NCBI GenBank assembly: GCA_025345505.1
Contig: JANVCC010000021.1
Span: 32,668,893 to 32,732,892 of the forward strand
From: Todiramphus chloris collaris
Lineage: Eukaryota; Chordata; Aves; Coraciiformes; Alcedinidae
Direction: 5' to 3'
DNA length: 64,000 nt
Part shown: positions 62,742 through 64,000 of the stretch, piece by piece
How positions within the stretch are numbered: position 1 is the first letter of the stretch
How the letters are laid out: each line of letters begins with the position of its first letter
Made by a program: the position numbers and the translations under genes
Notes under the pieces: generated by a model
What the model was told of the DNA's origin: nothing
The model's input: only the letters and a program-made list of their open reading frames with translations
The model's database searches: none

Positions 62742-64000
62742 GGCATGCTTCAAAAAGTCATTTTTAAACTATGGTTTGTGGTTAACATCAATCTAAGCTG
62801 GTGTGGGCAAATATCTCAACTCTTATACATAAAAAGTTGGGGTAAAATTAGAGTCTCAGCAGCATCTATATGCAATGCTAAAAATATTACAGCTAATTCT
62901 TGAGACAGTAATAACATTGACATGAATAGAGTCTCTCCTATCTGGTCTTTTACAGAGCTGTGTTACAATGAAAATATAAAACCCAGGGCAAGTGATCTGT
63001 ATGTATTATATTATTTGTGCAACAATAATACTAAAAATCTTCAGACTGTGCAGCTAGTCAGCCCCTTGCAGAAACATGTCACATCATTCCAACTAAAGAT
63101 TTATTTAGCCTTTGCTGTAGCATCTGCAATGATAGTGTCTTGACCAAATGCCCTTAGGGAGCTTATTTCTGCAACCAATTGATCTTGAAGTTAAGATCTT
63201 TTTCTTATTTACTGCCATCACTTTTCTGTTCTTTGCTTTTGGCCAATGCCTCTGTCCTTACCATTTCCTAGACTGAATAAATCCCTTCTTTCTTTTATAT
63301 ATTATTACCCTGAAGATATTTGAACAGACTGTTCATGTCCCTAGAGTTTCAGATTTGGTAGATGACACTAGATCATTTGATGTACCTTCATATATTTTAT
63401 TTTCTGCTTGTTGTATTTCACTTTTGCTATTGATCCTTGTATTCCTTTAGTTTGTGCTGCGTGACTCATTATCTGTGAGAAACAACTTTGCAGATACTGG
63501 GCAGCAGACTCATTGTCAGGACATGTTTCCCTGCCTAAAGCAGAGCAGTAAAAGTGCTTCTCTTAGTGCTAAATGCGGTCACTGTCCTGGGGGTGCTGGC
63601 ATCATAAGGAATTAATCTGTGGGGTATGCCACATAGTGCAGTCCCTAATGGAGAGGCGAACAGAAAAACAAGTAAGACACTTAAGGCTCATTTTAAACTT
63701 GGGGATTTTTTTTATTTTTTTTTTTTTTGTGAGCTTTGCTGTGGTCTACACTGAGGGATTAAAGCTATCCCATAGATGGCACAGAGTTATTGAGGAACAG
63801 CAAGGGAAAGACTTTCTTAGGATGCTCATACTAACAAAATGTCAGTCACTTTTTGTTTGCAGATTCAGACTGATGTCAGACACGCACATGCTGTAAGCTT
63901 TCATCTTCTTTTTAATGCTGTCGTGACATTCTTCCTTTACAGCTAACTATGCATCTAATTGTGCACATACCCTTATGGAAAGTCAGGTTAATTTCTATCT

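Larger units (their letters stand above)
61166..64000. other. AT-rich DNA, no gene recognised
   Basis: Contains a 35-bp tandem duplication (61380-61449), an A/C-rich tract (62621-62741) and poly-T near 63718-63729. The 116-codon frame at 62553-62903 is an artefact of the A/C-rich tract. Confidence 0.5.

Noticed and set aside
62553..62903. 116-codon lysine/asparagine-rich frame
   Set aside because: Produced by the A/C-rich low-complexity tract. The composition is that of the repeat, not of a protein.
1..64000. CRISPR arrays, tRNA/rRNA genes, operons or phage modules
   Set aside because: Nothing of the kind was seen. The repeat content, low gene density and CR1/ERV elements mark this as bird nuclear DNA, where such systems are not expected.

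Overview
The window reads as vertebrate, almost certainly avian, nuclear DNA. It is AT-rich, has long poly-A/poly-T and microsatellite tracts, and is littered with CR1 LINE copies that are 5'-truncated and end in degenerate ATTCTATG repeats. It also carries solo LTRs of the bird ERVL kind that begin TGTCCTGG on their own sense strand. No host exon, tRNA, rRNA, CRISPR array or bacterial-type operon could be supported. The long open frames are decayed CR1 ORF2 (endonuclease/reverse transcriptase) or fall inside LTRs. The best description is a gene desert or large intron shaped by retroelements. One 100-base assembly gap is present.

Layout. 1-0.8 kb: unassigned AT-rich DNA. 0.8-1.9 kb: CR1 copy (+). 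1.9-7.7 kb: no recognisable element beyond simple repeats. 7.68-8.70 kb: two pieces of what may be one ancient CR1 (-). 9.78-12.50 kb: the longest CR1 in the window (+), covering endonuclease, RT and 3' end, broken by stops, frameshifts and a 20-base poly-C. 20.19-20.78 kb: solo ERVL-type LTR (-). 26.5-28.1 kb: CR1 of a different subfamily (+). 30.22-31.02 kb: solo LTR (-) with a perfect 5-bp target duplication, followed at once by a short CR1 (+, 31.2-31.9 kb). 40.27-40.37 kb: gap against an AAGGA microsatellite. 41.65-42.74 kb: old CR1 (-). 49.84-50.63 kb: well preserved CR1 tail (+). 54.01-54.60 kb and 56.08-56.81 kb: two more antisense solo LTRs, with an internally deleted CR1 (-) between them at 55.31-55.79 kb. 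59.4-61.2 kb: a composite of an LTR-start fragment, a CpG-rich block of about 600 bp, and a CR1 middle fragment carrying an internal 48-base poly-A. The rest is AT-rich single-copy-looking sequence.

Nothing here works as a gene system. The coherent story is insertion and decay: the six better preserved CR1s are all on +, and the older or rearranged CR1 remnants and all four LTRs are on -. The points most worth a second look are the CpG-rich/CR1 chimera near 60 kb, homopolymer expansions seeded inside CR1 ORF2, an internally deleted CR1, a 16-bp palindrome created inside a CR1, a hairpin between two poly-A signals of one LTR, and a weak exon-like frame near 49.0 kb.
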